NCBI RefSeq assembly: GCF_900177045.1
Contig: NZ_LT841358.1
Location: forward strand, 1,079,396 to 1,143,395
Source of the DNA: Candidatus Nitrosotalea okcheonensis
GTDB taxonomy: Archaea > Thermoproteota > Nitrososphaeria > Nitrososphaerales > Nitrosopumilaceae
Length of the DNA: 64,000 nucleotides
Direction: 5' to 3'
Shown here: positions 42,771 through 52,313 of the stretch, in pieces
Layout of the letters: each line of letters opens with the position of its first letter
Numbering within the stretch: position 1 is the first letter of the stretch
The notes under the pieces: generated by a model
Seen by the model: the letters and a program-made list of their open reading frames with translations, nothing else
The model's database searches: none
What the model was told of the DNA's origin: nothing
Translations under genes and position numbers: made by a program

Positions 42771-43916
42771 ATGTCAATAAAAGAAGCCAGTTTGCAAAGC
42801 GGGACAACAGAAACAAAGACTAGTCGGCTATTGGTAATTTGTGTTGACAGAGATGATGATATCGGAAGCAAGGCAGGTGTTATTACCCCAGTAGTGGGAC
42901 GTAACGCATGCATAGAAGCAGCCCAACGACTAGCACTAGAAGATCCAGAAGATGCAGACTCTAATTCAATTTTTGCCGCTGTGAAAACATTTGAGGATTT
43001 GACAAGCAAGGGATACCAAGCAGAGGTTGCACTTGTTTCAGGTACACAACATAAAGGGGTACAAGGAGATGAAAAAATTGTTTCCCAAGTAAAGGCAATT
43101 ACAATGAAATTTGCGGCAAATGGTGCAGTCATAGTATCAGATGGAGAGGATGATGAAAGTGTCATACCAATAATTCAAAATGTTTTGCCTATAGTTTCTG
43201 TAAAAAGAGTAGTAATGCGGGCAAGCAGATCAGTTGAATATTCTTATGCTGTTTTAGGAAGATATCTCAAGACAATTGCGTTTGATTCAAAATATTCAAA
43301 ATTCTTTTTAGGCGTTCCCGGAATGCTTTTGCTAATAGGAGGAGTAGCAACTGTTTTTGGTCTAACCCGAGAAATATTTGCAGTCCTAGTAAGCATTTTG
43401 GGAGGAGCATTTCTAATAAGAGCATTCGATGTTGACAGAGCTTGGACAAATTGGAACAAGCCTACACCTGGAGGGTTCATACGAACATTTACGCTAGTGG
43501 CAGGAATTGTAATGATTCTTGCATCACTTACAGCAGGCATTGGCTCTGCAGTACCTGGCATCACTACAAAACCTGATAGCATTTTGAAACTAGTTTTGAA
43601 TCAACAAACAACTGGACTATTCATATCAGGAATGTTGCCTTTCCTTTGGATGGGAATAGGATGTATTTTTGGAGGCTCGCTGTTAAGTAGTTGGTTCAAG
43701 GGAAGCATCAGATCAATTACAGACGTACTACGACTTATCGTACTAGTCACACTCTACCCGGTTGTTTCCCAATTTACTACAATCATGGTAAAAGGAGAGA
43801 GTCCGTTCACTCTCATTCCGCCGTTACTAATTGGTCTTGCAGTAATACTGATATCAGCATCCTTACTCTTCCATAAATATAGAAAGAAGAAGGGTGGCGA
43901 AGTACTATCAGAATAA
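42771..43916 (+). CDS. DUF373 membrane protein
   Basis: 381 residues. N-terminal cytosolic domain of DUF373 (RLLVICVDRDDDIGSKAGVITPVVGRNACIEAAQRLALEDPEDADSNSIFAAVK), followed by 6-7 transmembrane helices. Archaeal family, role not established; the D-D and GRxxC pattern could bind a nucleotide or metal. It is directly upstream of uppS (18 bp), which hints at a link to polyprenyl or envelope metabolism. Confidence 0.88.
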   Translation: MSIKEASLQSGTTETKTSRLLVICVDRDDDIGSKAGVITPVVGRNACIEAAQRLALEDPEDADSNSIFAAVKTFEDLTSKGYQAEVALVSGTQHKGVQGDEKIVSQVKAITMKFAANGAVIVSDGEDDESVIPIIQNVLPIVSVKRVVMRASRSVEYSYAVLGRYLKTIAFDSKYSKFFLGVPGMLLLIGGVATVFGLTREIFAVLVSILGGAFLIRAFDVDRAWTNWNKPTPGGFIRTFTLVAGIVMILASLTAGIGSAVPGITTKPDSILKLVLNQQTTGLFISGMLPFLWMGIGCIFGGSLLSSWFKGSIRSITDVLRLIVLVTLYPVVSQFTTIMVKGESPFTLIPPLLIGLAVILISASLLFHKYRKKKGGEVLSE

Positions 43917-43933
43917 AAGATAAAGTTCTCAAC

Positions 43934-44695
43934 TTGGGTGGTTTGTACAGACTATACTCTAGAAGATTAGAAAACGATATTCAGAGTGGAGAAATGCCAA
44001 AACATGTTGCCATAATACTCGATGGAAATAGGAGGTGGGCAAAACGTAATCTTATCATGAAGATAGATGGTCATTTCAGAGGTGCGGACGCAGTAGAAAA
44101 ATTACTAGATTGGTGTGAAGAGCTAAATATCAAAATAATCACCTTGTATGTGTTATCAGCAGAAAATCTTAACAGAAAAGACGATGAATTAGACTATCTC
44201 TATGATTTGATAAATAAGAGACTATACAAGCTATACAATGATCCAAGGATACACAAAAACCGCATGAAGGTAAAGGCTATTGGCAGCATGGAGTTGTTAC
44301 CAGACTTTCTAAGAGACATTCTCAACAAACTTGAGGAAACTACAAAAGATTACGATGATCATTATCTAAATATTGCAATAGCTTATGGAGGACAAAATGA
44401 ACTCGTTGATGCAATCAAAAAGATTGGCTCTAGGATCAAGGATGGTTCTCTTGACATCAATCAAATAGACAAAGAAGTAATCGAGTCTAGTCTTTATACC
44501 TCACACCTGCCGCAATCGTCTCCAGACATGATATTGAGAACATCGGGTGAAAAACGGTTGAGTGGTTTTCTGCTTTGGCAGAGTGCATACAGTGAGCTTG
44601 TCTTTATGGATGTATATTGGCCAGAATTTAGAAAAATAGATCTCATGCGTGCAATTAGGACTTTTCAGAAAAGAGGCCGTAGGCTTGGAAAATAG
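43934..44695 (+). CDS. uppS: cis-polyprenyl diphosphate synthase
   Basis: 253 residues. HVAIILDGNRRWAKRN holds the catalytic Asp, followed by GHFRGADAVEKLLDW, ITLYVLSAENLNR and the C-terminal ILRTSGEKRLSGFLLWQSAYSELVF that binds pyrophosphate. It makes the long-chain cis-prenyl carrier (dolichol-type) used for N-glycosylation of surface proteins, such as those seen in the window. Confidence 0.94.
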   Translation: MGGLYRLYSRRLENDIQSGEMPKHVAIILDGNRRWAKRNLIMKIDGHFRGADAVEKLLDWCEELNIKIITLYVLSAENLNRKDDELDYLYDLINKRLYKLYNDPRIHKNRMKVKAIGSMELLPDFLRDILNKLEETTKDYDDHYLNIAIAYGGQNELVDAIKKIGSRIKDGSLDINQIDKEVIESSLYTSHLPQSSPDMILRTSGEKRLSGFLLWQSAYSELVFMDVYWPEFRKIDLMRAIRTFQKRGRRLGK

Positions 44696-44726
44696 AAATA
44701 CTAGATGTAAGAAACTCCTTGTGTAA

Positions 44727-45131
44727 ATGTTGGAAGAAAGATCTGCAGGCACTGTTATTTATCGCCAATCACCCCAAGGCAAGCTGTATTTGTTGCTAAA
44801 CTACCCCTCAGGTCATTGGGATTTTGTCAAGGGAAATATTGAGAAAGGTGAAACTTTCAAGCAAACTGTTCTCAGAGAAATAAGAGAGGAAACCGGAATA
44901 GAAGACATTACATTTGTAGACGGGTTTGAAGACAAGGTAGAGTACCATTACCAACGAGACGGCCAAGTCATACACAAGGAAGTTATTTTCTTTTTAGCAA
45001 ATACAAAAACAAGTAAAGTGGTTTTATCACACGAGCACCGTGATTATACGTGGTTAAACTTCAATGACGCCCTTGAGAAACTGACCTACAAGACTGCTCA
45101 GAACATATTTAAAAAAATTAAAGATCTATGA
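44727..45131 (+). CDS. Nudix hydrolase (Ap4A-type)
   Basis: 134 residues. The Nudix box is complete: GNIEKGETFKQTVLREIREETGI (G-x5-E-x7-R-E-U-x-E-E-x-G-U). The GTVIYR...YLLLNYPSGHWDFVKG front and the W-rich end fit bis(5'-nucleosyl)-tetraphosphatase. It converges with pyrF (6-bp overlap). Confidence 0.88.
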   Translation: MLEERSAGTVIYRQSPQGKLYLLLNYPSGHWDFVKGNIEKGETFKQTVLREIREETGIEDITFVDGFEDKVEYHYQRDGQVIHKEVIFFLANTKTSKVVLSHEHRDYTWLNFNDALEKLTYKTAQNIFKKIKDL

Positions 45132-45875
45132 TCTAAGGGTTAGATCTTGAAGTTTTTGTACTTCGAGTTGAGGGTTTTTCGAATTCAGTATTGTCCTTCC
45201 AACAATCAGATAATTTGCACCTGCATTTAATGCATTATTTGGGTCACCACCCTGAGTTCCAATACCAGGTGAATAGATCTCGAATTTTCCCTTTGCTTTC
45301 TTGGCTGATAGTTCTATGAGTCTTGGCACCGTAGCTCCAACAACTATCCCATCAACATGTGATAAATAAGACCATTTCAAGAAAAGATCATGAATACTTG
45401 ACATTTTTCCACTAGATGGATCTTGTACTCTCAAACCATAACCGAGCTTTGCCCCAGGATGACTCATGTGTACCAGAGTTATTACACCGTGACTATCATT
45501 GTGGGCATTTTTTACAAGTTGCAATAAATTTTCTGGACCCATTATAGGATTAGATATTACAGCATCAAATTCACTATACCAGAGTCTTTGCAAAGTTACC
45601 ATGTTAGTATTTCCAATGTCATTTAGCTTAATGTCCGCAATCGTTTGCAGCCCAAAATCATGTGCAACCTTGTTTATTCTCTTGATGCTCTTCTCTCCCA
45701 GAGGTAACAAGAGATGAAAATTAAATTTTATAGCACATAGGTGCTTTCCAAGTGTTTTAATATTCTTCAGAGTATGTTTTTCAAGTAATTCCAGATTTGT
45801 GCCATCAAGATCATTTGCTAGTATTATAGAGCTTCTAGAAGAAGAAGCTCGTATTCTTTTTCGAAAGCTGCTCAT
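45126..45875 (-). CDS. pyrF: Orotidine 5'-phosphate decarboxylase
   Basis: 249 residues. IILANDLDG, CAIKFNFHLLLP, and ADIKLNDIGNTN (the K-x-D-x2 active-site set, here DIKLNDIGNT), then HMSHPGAKLG and SPGIGTQGGDPNNALNAGANYLIVGRTIL, the phosphate-binding end. It makes UMP. It overlaps the unknown gene upstream by 4 bp. Confidence 0.92.
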   Translation of the reverse strand: MSSFRKRIRASSSRSSIILANDLDGTNLELLEKHTLKNIKTLGKHLCAIKFNFHLLLPLGEKSIKRINKVAHDFGLQTIADIKLNDIGNTNMVTLQRLWYSEFDAVISNPIMGPENLLQLVKNAHNDSHGVITLVHMSHPGAKLGYGLRVQDPSSGKMSSIHDLFLKWSYLSHVDGIVVGATVPRLIELSAKKAKGKFEIYSPGIGTQGGDPNNALNAGANYLIVGRTILNSKNPQLEVQKLQDLTLRS

Positions 45876-46528
45876 AGCTTGACTAGAGGATGCTTACCTT
45901 TGAGTTTTATCACTTTTAGGTATGAGTATCCATGGTCATTCACGGTGCTGACAAAAGATGGTTCTGCGCCATCCTTGCTAGAATATTTTAGAAACGGTTT
46001 TGCAGGTTCTGAGTCAAGTTTGACATGACAAAAATACGAAGTCTCATCAGACTCATTAAAATTCATGAATACTCCCATATTCCATTTATTACCATCTGGG
46101 AAAACAAATAGTGGAAATGGAGATTCTTCAAATCCATAGCTTAGCTTAATCAAACTTGTAAGATCCTCAAGCTCAATTGATTGGTATACTACTTCTGGAG
46201 GCGACGTAGTTTCGGGTTTGAGAGTTTCAGGAAGCGATTTTACTCGTACGATTGGGGAGTAGATATACATTGGATTTGAGACAGTGTTGACAACATCAAA
46301 GTCTTCTTTTCCCGCCTTGAAACCATATGAAAGATAGTGCCCATTTTTCTCTGTGTAGACATAATAATTGACAGATCTTTCCTTTAGTAGATCCATTTGA
46401 ACTGAGATTATGCTTTTTCCATCAAGCTCAAAAGAAAAGGCGGTACGTGGAACCCTTTCCAAGGCACACACCATTCTTGAAAATTCAGTCATGTCTAACA
46501 CTTCAATATAAAAAGGAAGTTTTGTCAT
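45872..46528 (-). CDS. Hypothetical protein coupled to pyrF
   Basis: 218 residues from ATG at 46528 (MTKLPFYIEVLDMTEF); a TTG 12 bp upstream is also possible. Beta-rich, soluble, no domain recognised. It is translationally coupled to pyrF, and purA lies just upstream on the same strand, so it is probably core to this lineage, but its function cannot be read from sequence. Confidence 0.7.
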   Translation of the reverse strand: MTKLPFYIEVLDMTEFSRMVCALERVPRTAFSFELDGKSIISVQMDLLKERSVNYYVYTEKNGHYLSYGFKAGKEDFDVVNTVSNPMYIYSPIVRVKSLPETLKPETTSPPEVVYQSIELEDLTSLIKLSYGFEESPFPLFVFPDGNKWNMGVFMNFNESDETSYFCHVKLDSEPAKPFLKYSSKDGAEPSFVSTVNDHGYSYLKVIKLKGKHPLVKL

Positions 46529-46583
46529 AAGATTTCTCAAAAACTGTCCACATTAAAAGTAGTCGTTTATGGTTTTCTTTTCT

Positions 46584-47585
46584 CTACTGCCTTCTGTCAA
46601 TAATGTCATTTACATCAGGTCCAGTACCAATTAATGTCACAGGCACCTTGAGTTGTTCTTCAATATTTTTGATGAAATATTTGGCAGGAGAACTTAGATC
46701 TGAGAATGACTGCATTTGTGCACATTCAGGAAAGACCACGTCAAGTTTAGTAATTCCCAACTGTGTTGCACTATTTAGCATGATTGATCTTCTTGCAAGA
46801 TCAAAATCAAATTCAGCTGCACGTCTTTGTCTTCCAGTTACTGTTCCTACTTCTTGCCATCCATTAGCCACCGCTTTTTCTGGACTAATTTCATTTTTTA
46901 ATGGACCTTCCCCAACTCTGGTAACAAAAGATTTGAAAACGACAAGCACCTCGTCAACACTCTTTGGTCCTATTCCAACATCTGCACAAATTGCAGACGC
47001 CGTTATATCCTTTGATGTAACATATGGATAAGTGCCATGCCATAACGAGAGAAATGTACCTTGAGTTCCTTCCACTATTACATTTTCTTTTCTGTCAAGT
47101 GCAAAATTTACTTGATTAGGAATATCATCAAGATATAAAGTAAGAGACTCGATATCTCTTGCAAGTTTTAGTGTACGCATTGCCCTATCAGCATTGGCTG
47201 GTCCAGTACCAGTTCCCGTACTACCTATAGACTGCTTTAGTCTCCCTCCAGAGTCTGTTGCTCTATGTGACTCTTCAATTATACCACATTGAAAATCCAC
47301 AAACGATCTATCATGAGTACCGAATTCTTCTATTTCTTTTAGAAGTACTTCAGGACTTACTACTACCCCGGGTCCTATGAGTAATCTAGTACTAGGATTT
47401 AGAAAAGCGCTTGGTAGCATTCTAACTTTATACTTTTTATTTTCATATTCAATTGTGTGACCAGCATTTGGTCCCACTCCACCGCGAACGGCTACTGTTG
47501 GGTTATCATTCATTGCAAGGTAAGAAACTATTTTCCCTTTTCCCTCATCGCCATAAAAACCACCGACAATAACTGTAGAAGGCAT
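46584..47585 (-). CDS. purA: Adenylosuccinate synthetase
   Basis: About 333 residues from ATG at 47585, the short archaeal form. GGFYGDEGKGK is the GTP-binding P-loop with catalytic Asp, then GGVGPNAGHT with the catalytic His, GSTGTGTGPANADRAMR, EGTQGTFLSLWHGTYPYVTS and VTGRQRRAAEFD. It joins IMP and Asp in AMP synthesis. Confidence 0.94.
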   Translation of the reverse strand: MPSTVIVGGFYGDEGKGKIVSYLAMNDNPTVAVRGGVGPNAGHTIEYENKKYKVRMLPSAFLNPSTRLLIGPGVVVSPEVLLKEIEEFGTHDRSFVDFQCGIIEESHRATDSGGRLKQSIGSTGTGTGPANADRAMRTLKLARDIESLTLYLDDIPNQVNFALDRKENVIVEGTQGTFLSLWHGTYPYVTSKDITASAICADVGIGPKSVDEVLVVFKSFVTRVGEGPLKNEISPEKAVANGWQEVGTVTGRQRRAAEFDFDLARRSIMLNSATQLGITKLDVVFPECAQMQSFSDLSSPAKYFIKNIEEQLKVPVTLIGTGPDVNDIIDRRQ

Positions 47586-47666
47586 ATACATGATTGGCAT
47601 AACCTGACATATTTAAGCCAAATCTTAACAATACGGTTTTAGAACAGATCTAATTCCTAGATTCAT

Positions 47667-48128
47667 ATGACCTCTCCAAATTATGCGGGAAATATCATAG
47701 TAAACTTGGCAGGCCTTCCGGAGTTTCTAAGAAAACCAATATTGCACAAGAGACTAGCAGAATTTTTTTCGATGACCCAAGAGGACCAGAAAGAGATCAT
47801 AAACAATGCGTTACAAGCAGGGCCTACCATACAATTTGACAAATTTTCCATCTTGTTTAAGACGTGGCTCGAGATTCTTTGTAATTTGTCCGAAGAACAG
47901 AGAATAATCATGTTTTCAAGATATATCAACGAGATCACAAGTCACCCAGAAAAGCTAATTGTCTTTAACCTAGATGGAATTTTTGAAATATATATGTCAT
48001 TATCAGTAGATCAACGATCCATACTTTCTGCAACCATCAAAAAAATAATTAAAACATTTGATGAAAAGGACAGAAAGAAACTTTACATGATAATTCCAGA
48101 AATGGTAAAAAATGAGATGGATATCTAA
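47667..48128 (+). CDS. Hypothetical helical protein
   Basis: 153 residues, helical throughout (LPEFLRKPILHKRLAEFFSMTQEDQKEIINNAL, LSEEQRIIMFSRYI, LSVDQRSILSATIKKI). The triplicated helix pattern S-x-E/D-Q-R-x-I suggests three repeats of a two-helix unit. No family recognised. It converges with the zinc-binding gene (4-bp overlap). Confidence 0.65.
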   Translation: MTSPNYAGNIIVNLAGLPEFLRKPILHKRLAEFFSMTQEDQKEIINNALQAGPTIQFDKFSILFKTWLEILCNLSEEQRIIMFSRYINEITSHPEKLIVFNLDGIFEIYMSLSVDQRSILSATIKKIIKTFDEKDRKKLYMIIPEMVKNEMDI

Positions 48129-48424
48129 GTTGGCTTTTCTGGTTTTCGTTGACTCTCATCTGCGAAATTGACAACATCTCCTTCAGGAGTCAAAACACCG
48201 ACAAACACTTTCTCATATTTCTTTACTACTTTCCTATGATCAGGCATTGACATGTCTAATTTCATTTCATTCATGACCATGACTCGATATTGCTTCCACT
48301 CAGCCCAGCATTCATTACAGCACGGATATGCAGAAGCAAACGGATCAAGTTCGACGCCGTCTGGAATTTCCTTTTTACATTTGGTACATGTTCTTACCAT
48401 AATGAAACAACAAAAATGTAGCAA
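48125..48424 (-). CDS. Zinc-ribbon protein with a YggX-like C-terminal stretch
   Basis: 99 residues. CTKCKKEIPDGV...YPCCNECWAEWKQY has five Cys likely to bind Zn or iron. The following RVMVMNEMKLDMSMPDHRKVVKKY resembles the LVNENRLNLADPRARQYL stretch of the Fe(II)-trafficking protein YggX, so a link to iron-sulfur protection is possible. This comes from memory of the families and is not searched. Confidence 0.6.
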   Translation of the reverse strand: MLHFCCFIMVRTCTKCKKEIPDGVELDPFASAYPCCNECWAEWKQYRVMVMNEMKLDMSMPDHRKVVKKYEKVFVGVLTPEGDVVNFADESQRKPEKPT

Positions 48425-48527
48425 TTTAATTCTTTAAGAGATTAACATGTACAAACCATATAGTATAATCAAATTTCAAAAAATACACCCAACAGTACAT
48501 GATTAACAATCCCACTAAACATGAATT

Positions 48528-50009
48528 TCATAGTTTTGTCTTAGGTAACTCAATAGTAAAGGTAGTAGGATTGTTTGTTACCCGAATTTGTCCCCTGTGA
48601 CTTTTTATTATAGTATTGCAGCTAGCCAAGCCAAGTCCAGTTCCACGTTGTTTTGTTGTAAACAAGGGCTCAAATATTTTGTTCATGTATTTTTCAGGTA
48701 CTCCAGGCCCCGAGTCGGTTACACTAATTACATATGTATCTGGTTTATCTTCCACAGATATGACGATTTTTCCCGAATCACCTATTGCCTGGATTGCGTT
48801 AATGACAATGTTTGATAAAACAATTTCCAACTGGACAATATCACCTGTCATAGATACATCCTGTACAGGAGTTACAATTTTGACATCATCTGGAACAGAT
48901 ATATTTTCAAGAGTATTCTGTATCAGTGTATTTGATGAAAATTTTGTAATTTTCAACGGTCTCTCTCTAACAAAATCTAAAACTCCTCCAATCTGGTGAT
49001 CCATTTTATCAATTGCGCGCATTAGGTGTTGTAATCTTTTATCCATATTTTCATCTCTAAAGTCTTTGAGAGATATCAAAGAAACCTCACTTTTTATCAC
49101 CGTGAGTGTATTTCTCAAATCATGAGATATTCTAGCAGCTAAATTTCCTACGGCAATCATCTTTTCAGTTTTCAGCATAGTTTCATTTGACTCCTTCAGT
49201 TTGTTTCTCAAAATTAAAATCAAGTTTATTCCAATAGTTAATGAAGCTAAAAGTATTGGCATGATTTTTACATTATAATTAAAATCATCGATTTTAGATT
49301 TAGCTGCCTGTGACAAGATAAAAGAGGAATAATCGGTAGTTTTCTTCCATCCCTTTTCATTAACAGCTATTGTCTTATTGTCTTGTACCTGATAATCTTC
49401 CCAGTTTTTTTCAAACCTGATTAGATCTCCAGTTATTGGTTCAACCCAGAAAGTTGAATTTGTGTTAGACAATATTTTCACATTTGCATATTGAGGAAAA
49501 GTATAACTAATGTCCACATTACGTGTCTCAGATTTGAAAACATAGACATTAAGTCCATTAATTATGTCCGTTCTTTGATAAATAAGTGGTGCATCAGCAA
49601 AAATCAATGGATGAAGGAAGTTATAATTTTGCTTGTGTACCCCAGGTTTAAACCAGAATTGTTTTTCAGGCATATCCTTGTAGGTCAGGCTGTATGCATT
49701 AACTTGGTACAATCGCTCAGAATGAAACACTTCTTTTTCTGCATCTTCATTTATTCCACTTATAACGGACGAAATTGTCACATAATCCCCATTAATACTA
49801 GTTACCTTTTGAATCAGAGATTCCTTCAGATCAAACTGTTGTGATAAATTTCCTCCAACTTTACTTGCAATCTGATCTTTTCCCTCTTGTTCTAGATAAA
49901 CCTGAAAATTGTGGTGTATTTTTTGAGATTCAGGAATATAGACGGCAAACCAAATTGTAACCACTATGATTGTTGACATGAACATGAGAAGAATTCTCTT
50001 CTGAATCAT
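48528..50009 (-). CDS. Membrane histidine kinase with DUF3068-like extracytoplasmic sensor
   Basis: 493 residues: TM1 (~5-25), a ~220-residue outside domain, TM2 (~250-267), dimerisation and H box AARISHDLRNT, N box NIVINAIQAIG, G1 VTDSGPGVPE, F box FEPLFTTK, G2 GTGLGLASCNTII. The outside domain (FWFKPGVHKQNYNFLHPLIFADAPLIYQRTDIINGLNVYVF...FWVEPITGDLIRF) follows the DUF3068/PorA pattern known mainly from actinobacteria. No response regulator lies next to it. Confidence 0.9.
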   Translation of the reverse strand: MIQKRILLMFMSTIIVVTIWFAVYIPESQKIHHNFQVYLEQEGKDQIASKVGGNLSQQFDLKESLIQKVTSINGDYVTISSVISGINEDAEKEVFHSERLYQVNAYSLTYKDMPEKQFWFKPGVHKQNYNFLHPLIFADAPLIYQRTDIINGLNVYVFKSETRNVDISYTFPQYANVKILSNTNSTFWVEPITGDLIRFEKNWEDYQVQDNKTIAVNEKGWKKTTDYSSFILSQAAKSKIDDFNYNVKIMPILLASLTIGINLILILRNKLKESNETMLKTEKMIAVGNLAARISHDLRNTLTVIKSEVSLISLKDFRDENMDKRLQHLMRAIDKMDHQIGGVLDFVRERPLKITKFSSNTLIQNTLENISVPDDVKIVTPVQDVSMTGDIVQLEIVLSNIVINAIQAIGDSGKIVISVEDKPDTYVISVTDSGPGVPEKYMNKIFEPLFTTKQRGTGLGLASCNTIIKSHRGQIRVTNNPTTFTIELPKTKL

Positions 50010-50185
50010 ACTCGAAAAAATTTCATAAAATGTCTATTAAGGTCTTCGCCAAATATCATTTTTAAGAATATTCTACAAAAACTATTCTACTTTAAACAGA
50101 TTAGACATTATCATGGTTGATAAAATATCAACAATATTGACATCCCTTAAGAAGAAATAATAGGTTTGCAAGTCATACATATGTC

Positions 50186-50392
50186 ATGAAAATAAAATGT
50201 CCCAAGTGTGATAAAATAGCAGAGTTGGGAGATGATTTTTCCTATGTCAAATGTTCAAACTGTTCACTTGACATATCATATGGTGAATATGTGAAACTTA
50301 TCGCTTACAAGGATGCAAGATATTCAGATGTTTTAGGAGATTATACCAAAGACACTAGTGGTACTACATCCGGAACTCTTGATGATTGGTAG
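50186..50392 (+). CDS. Small zinc-ribbon protein
   Basis: 68 residues: CPKCDKIAELGDDFSYVKCSNCSLDISYGEY has two CxxC knuckles. The rest is acidic and Thr-rich. An archaeal TATA-like site precedes it. Function unknown. Confidence 0.65.
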   Translation: MKIKCPKCDKIAELGDDFSYVKCSNCSLDISYGEYVKLIAYKDARYSDVLGDYTKDTSGTTSGTLDDW

Positions 50393-50443
50393 AAAAAAAT
50401 CCACTGCAAGACTTATGTAATTTCAGAAGGCAGCAATATCTAG

Positions 50444-51088
50444 TTGGAATTTATAACTTTTGCAGAATCTGCCCTCAATCTTTTAGGCTTTGTAGTCGGA
50501 CTAATTTTAGGAATATTTGCATATATTGGATTTAGGAATACTGGCAGTCCAACACTTTTTAGATTGAATATTTCTTTTTTTTCAATCAGCATAGGATTTG
50601 GCGTTGTGGGGTTTGGATACATGTTAGAGTCTTTTGTCTTGGGTTATGTCAAAATAGATACTTGGATTCAAACATTAGGCATAGGAATTCAAACAGTGGG
50701 ATACTTTTTCATAGCATTCTCTCATGGAATAAAATCATTTTTTCCAAAGTCGAGATACTTCAAGTCTATAGTGGCGCCTCTTTTCATCATTCCAGCTAAT
50801 TCAATTGAGCATATTATAAGGTCAATTTCTTTTATCCTATTGGTATATGGGACAATTGAAACCATAATGTCATATATGGAAAATAGAAATAGAAATACTA
50901 TTTTCGTAGCTACAGGCCTAGGGTTACTTGCACTGGGCGAGTTTTTGGGATGGTATTCGATTGTATTTCCAAAATCAGTGTTGTATTTTATCTCAGTATC
51001 TACAAAGATAGTTGGATTAGGAGCACTTTTTGTTCCAATTTCTCAGGTTCCATTGAAAGGAGGACCAAGGTTTGGCAATAACATATAG
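50444..51088 (+). CDS. Seven-helix membrane protein
   Basis: 214 residues from TTG. Six or seven hydrophobic helices alternate with short charged loops (e.g. FVVGLILGIFAYIGF, SIGFGVVGFGYMLESFVLGY, GLLALGEFLGWYSIVF). No transporter motif is seen. The end overlaps the start region of the winged-helix gene, so the regulator may control or respond to it. Confidence 0.7.
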   Translation: MEFITFAESALNLLGFVVGLILGIFAYIGFRNTGSPTLFRLNISFFSISIGFGVVGFGYMLESFVLGYVKIDTWIQTLGIGIQTVGYFFIAFSHGIKSFFPKSRYFKSIVAPLFIIPANSIEHIIRSISFILLVYGTIETIMSYMENRNRNTIFVATGLGLLALGEFLGWYSIVFPKSVLYFISVSTKIVGLGALFVPISQVPLKGGPRFGNNI

Positions 51089-51095
51089 AACTCAC

Positions 51096-51362
51096 ATGAG
51101 TATAATAGGAGACATACTTTCTACTACGAGGGACGAGATTCCTGACGAGTCAGGAGCTAGTGTAACATACTTGATCCGAAAAGCAAATGTTTCATATGCC
51201 AGACTTTCAAAAATTTTAGAAACTCTTGTTTCACAAGGTCTTTTGGAGCAGACAAATTCTGAGAGAGCTTGCAAGTATAGAATTAGTGAGAGAGGAAGAG
51301 AATTTCTTCAGGCATATCGAGGATTTAGAGAATTTGCAGATTCATTTGGCCTGAGAATTTAA
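51096..51362 (+). CDS. Winged-helix transcriptional regulator
   Basis: About 88 residues from ATG at 51096 (MSIIGDILSTTRDE); the frame is open 24 bp further up. IIGDIL...TYLIRKANVSYARLSKILETLVSQGLLEQTN...YRISERGREFLQAYRGF matches the HTH_45-type winged helix common in this lineage. It follows the membrane protein in the same transcript. Confidence 0.78.
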   Translation: MSIIGDILSTTRDEIPDESGASVTYLIRKANVSYARLSKILETLVSQGLLEQTNSERACKYRISERGREFLQAYRGFREFADSFGLRI

Positions 51363-51469
51363 CCGTCGGCCTCATTATCGGTAACATCATCATTATCATC
51401 TTCTACATCATCATCTTCAGGATCATCATCGAATTCATCTTCAAAATCATTCTCAAAGTCATCTGACAT
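51359..51469 (-). CDS. Very acidic small peptide
   Basis: 36 residues starting MSDDFENDFEDEF, about half Asp or Glu. The frame overlaps the winged-helix stop by 4 bp. Such tails mimic DNA or bind basic proteins, but the low complexity (GAT/TCATCATC-type codons) means it may also be a simple repeat. Confidence 0.4.
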   Translation of the reverse strand: MSDDFENDFEDEFDDDPEDDDVEDDNDDVTDNEADG

Positions 51470-51534
51470 AATAATCACACAAAATATTTTCCTATAAAAG
51501 ACTTACATAGTCCCAATGACATCATCACTCAAAT

Positions 51535-51645
51535 CTAGTTAGTTGGTCCTACCCAGCCACTACACGAAACACAGATTTGCATACCGTCTTCATTTACGTA
51601 GGTTTCTCCGCCTGGAGGACACTGACATTGTTGTATCTCATCCAT
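51535..51645 (-). CDS. Small Cys-rich peptide
   Basis: 36 residues from ATG at 51645: MDEIQQCQCPPGGETYVN then CVSCSGW. The CxC...CxxC pattern can hold a metal. It is too short to place in a family; the coding appearance and Cys pattern are the only support. Confidence 0.5.
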   Translation of the reverse strand: MDEIQQCQCPPGGETYVNEDGMQICVSCSGWVGPTN

Positions 51646-51722
51646 GGTACTATAGTATACATATCAATCTTATATCATTTTCATAAAAAGAGATAATTTA
51701 CTATTAAACAGTAAGAAAAATT

Positions 51723-52313
51723 GTGATTCTACCGTGCAATGATACCATGATAAAAAAGGCATATGAAATTGTACAAAAGGGAGGAACCGTAGTGTTTCCT
51801 ACCGATACAGTGTATGGGATAGGCTGTGATCCACGCAACCAAGATGCAGTTAACAAGATTTACAAAATAAAGGGCAGAGAGAAAATGAAACAACTTCCGG
51901 TTTTGGCATACTCAAAAAAAGACATTGCAGACATAGCATTTTTTGATGAGATTTCTGAAAAAATAGCAGACAAGTTTTGGCCTGGTCCAGTTACGTTGAT
52001 TCTCAGAGTCAAGGACAAGAAAATTGAAGAAGCCCTTGATCTCAAAGGCAAAATTGCAGTGAGAGTTCCCAATCATCCTTGTGTACTTGCCCTTTTGGAA
52101 AAATGTCGATTGCTTGTAGGTACTAGTGCGAATCTTTCTGGGGAATCATCATTTAGTGACTCTAAAGAAGTGGCAAGTAAATTCTCAGGCTATGACATAT
52201 TGCTTGATGGAGGACAAATTACCAACTCGCATGAATCCACCATAGTTGAAGTTGTAGATAATGAATTAAAAATAGTAAGAGAAGGCAAAATAAAAATGGA
52301 GTCGTTAGTGTGA
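51723..52313 (+). CDS. Threonylcarbamoyl-AMP synthase (Sua5/YrdC)
   Basis: 196 residues from GTG. GGTVVFPTDTVYGIGCDP, KGREKMKQLPVLAYS, FWPGPVTLILR, VRVPNHP and GTSANLSGESS are the YrdC blocks. It makes the TC-AMP donor of the universal tRNA t6A37 modification. It overlaps the THUMP gene by 4 bp, and a Cgi121-domain protein of the KEOPS complex is encoded next door. Confidence 0.95.
   Translation: MILPCNDTMIKKAYEIVQKGGTVVFPTDTVYGIGCDPRNQDAVNKIYKIKGREKMKQLPVLAYSKKDIADIAFFDEISEKIADKFWPGPVTLILRVKDKKIEEALDLKGKIAVRVPNHPCVLALLEKCRLLVGTSANLSGESSFSDSKEVASKFSGYDILLDGGQITNSHESTIVEVVDNELKIVREGKIKMESLV

Noticed and set aside
42764-43165. A 133-residue minus-strand frame opposite DUF373
   Set aside because: Ser/Ala-rich antisense shadow of the conserved DUF373 N-terminus.
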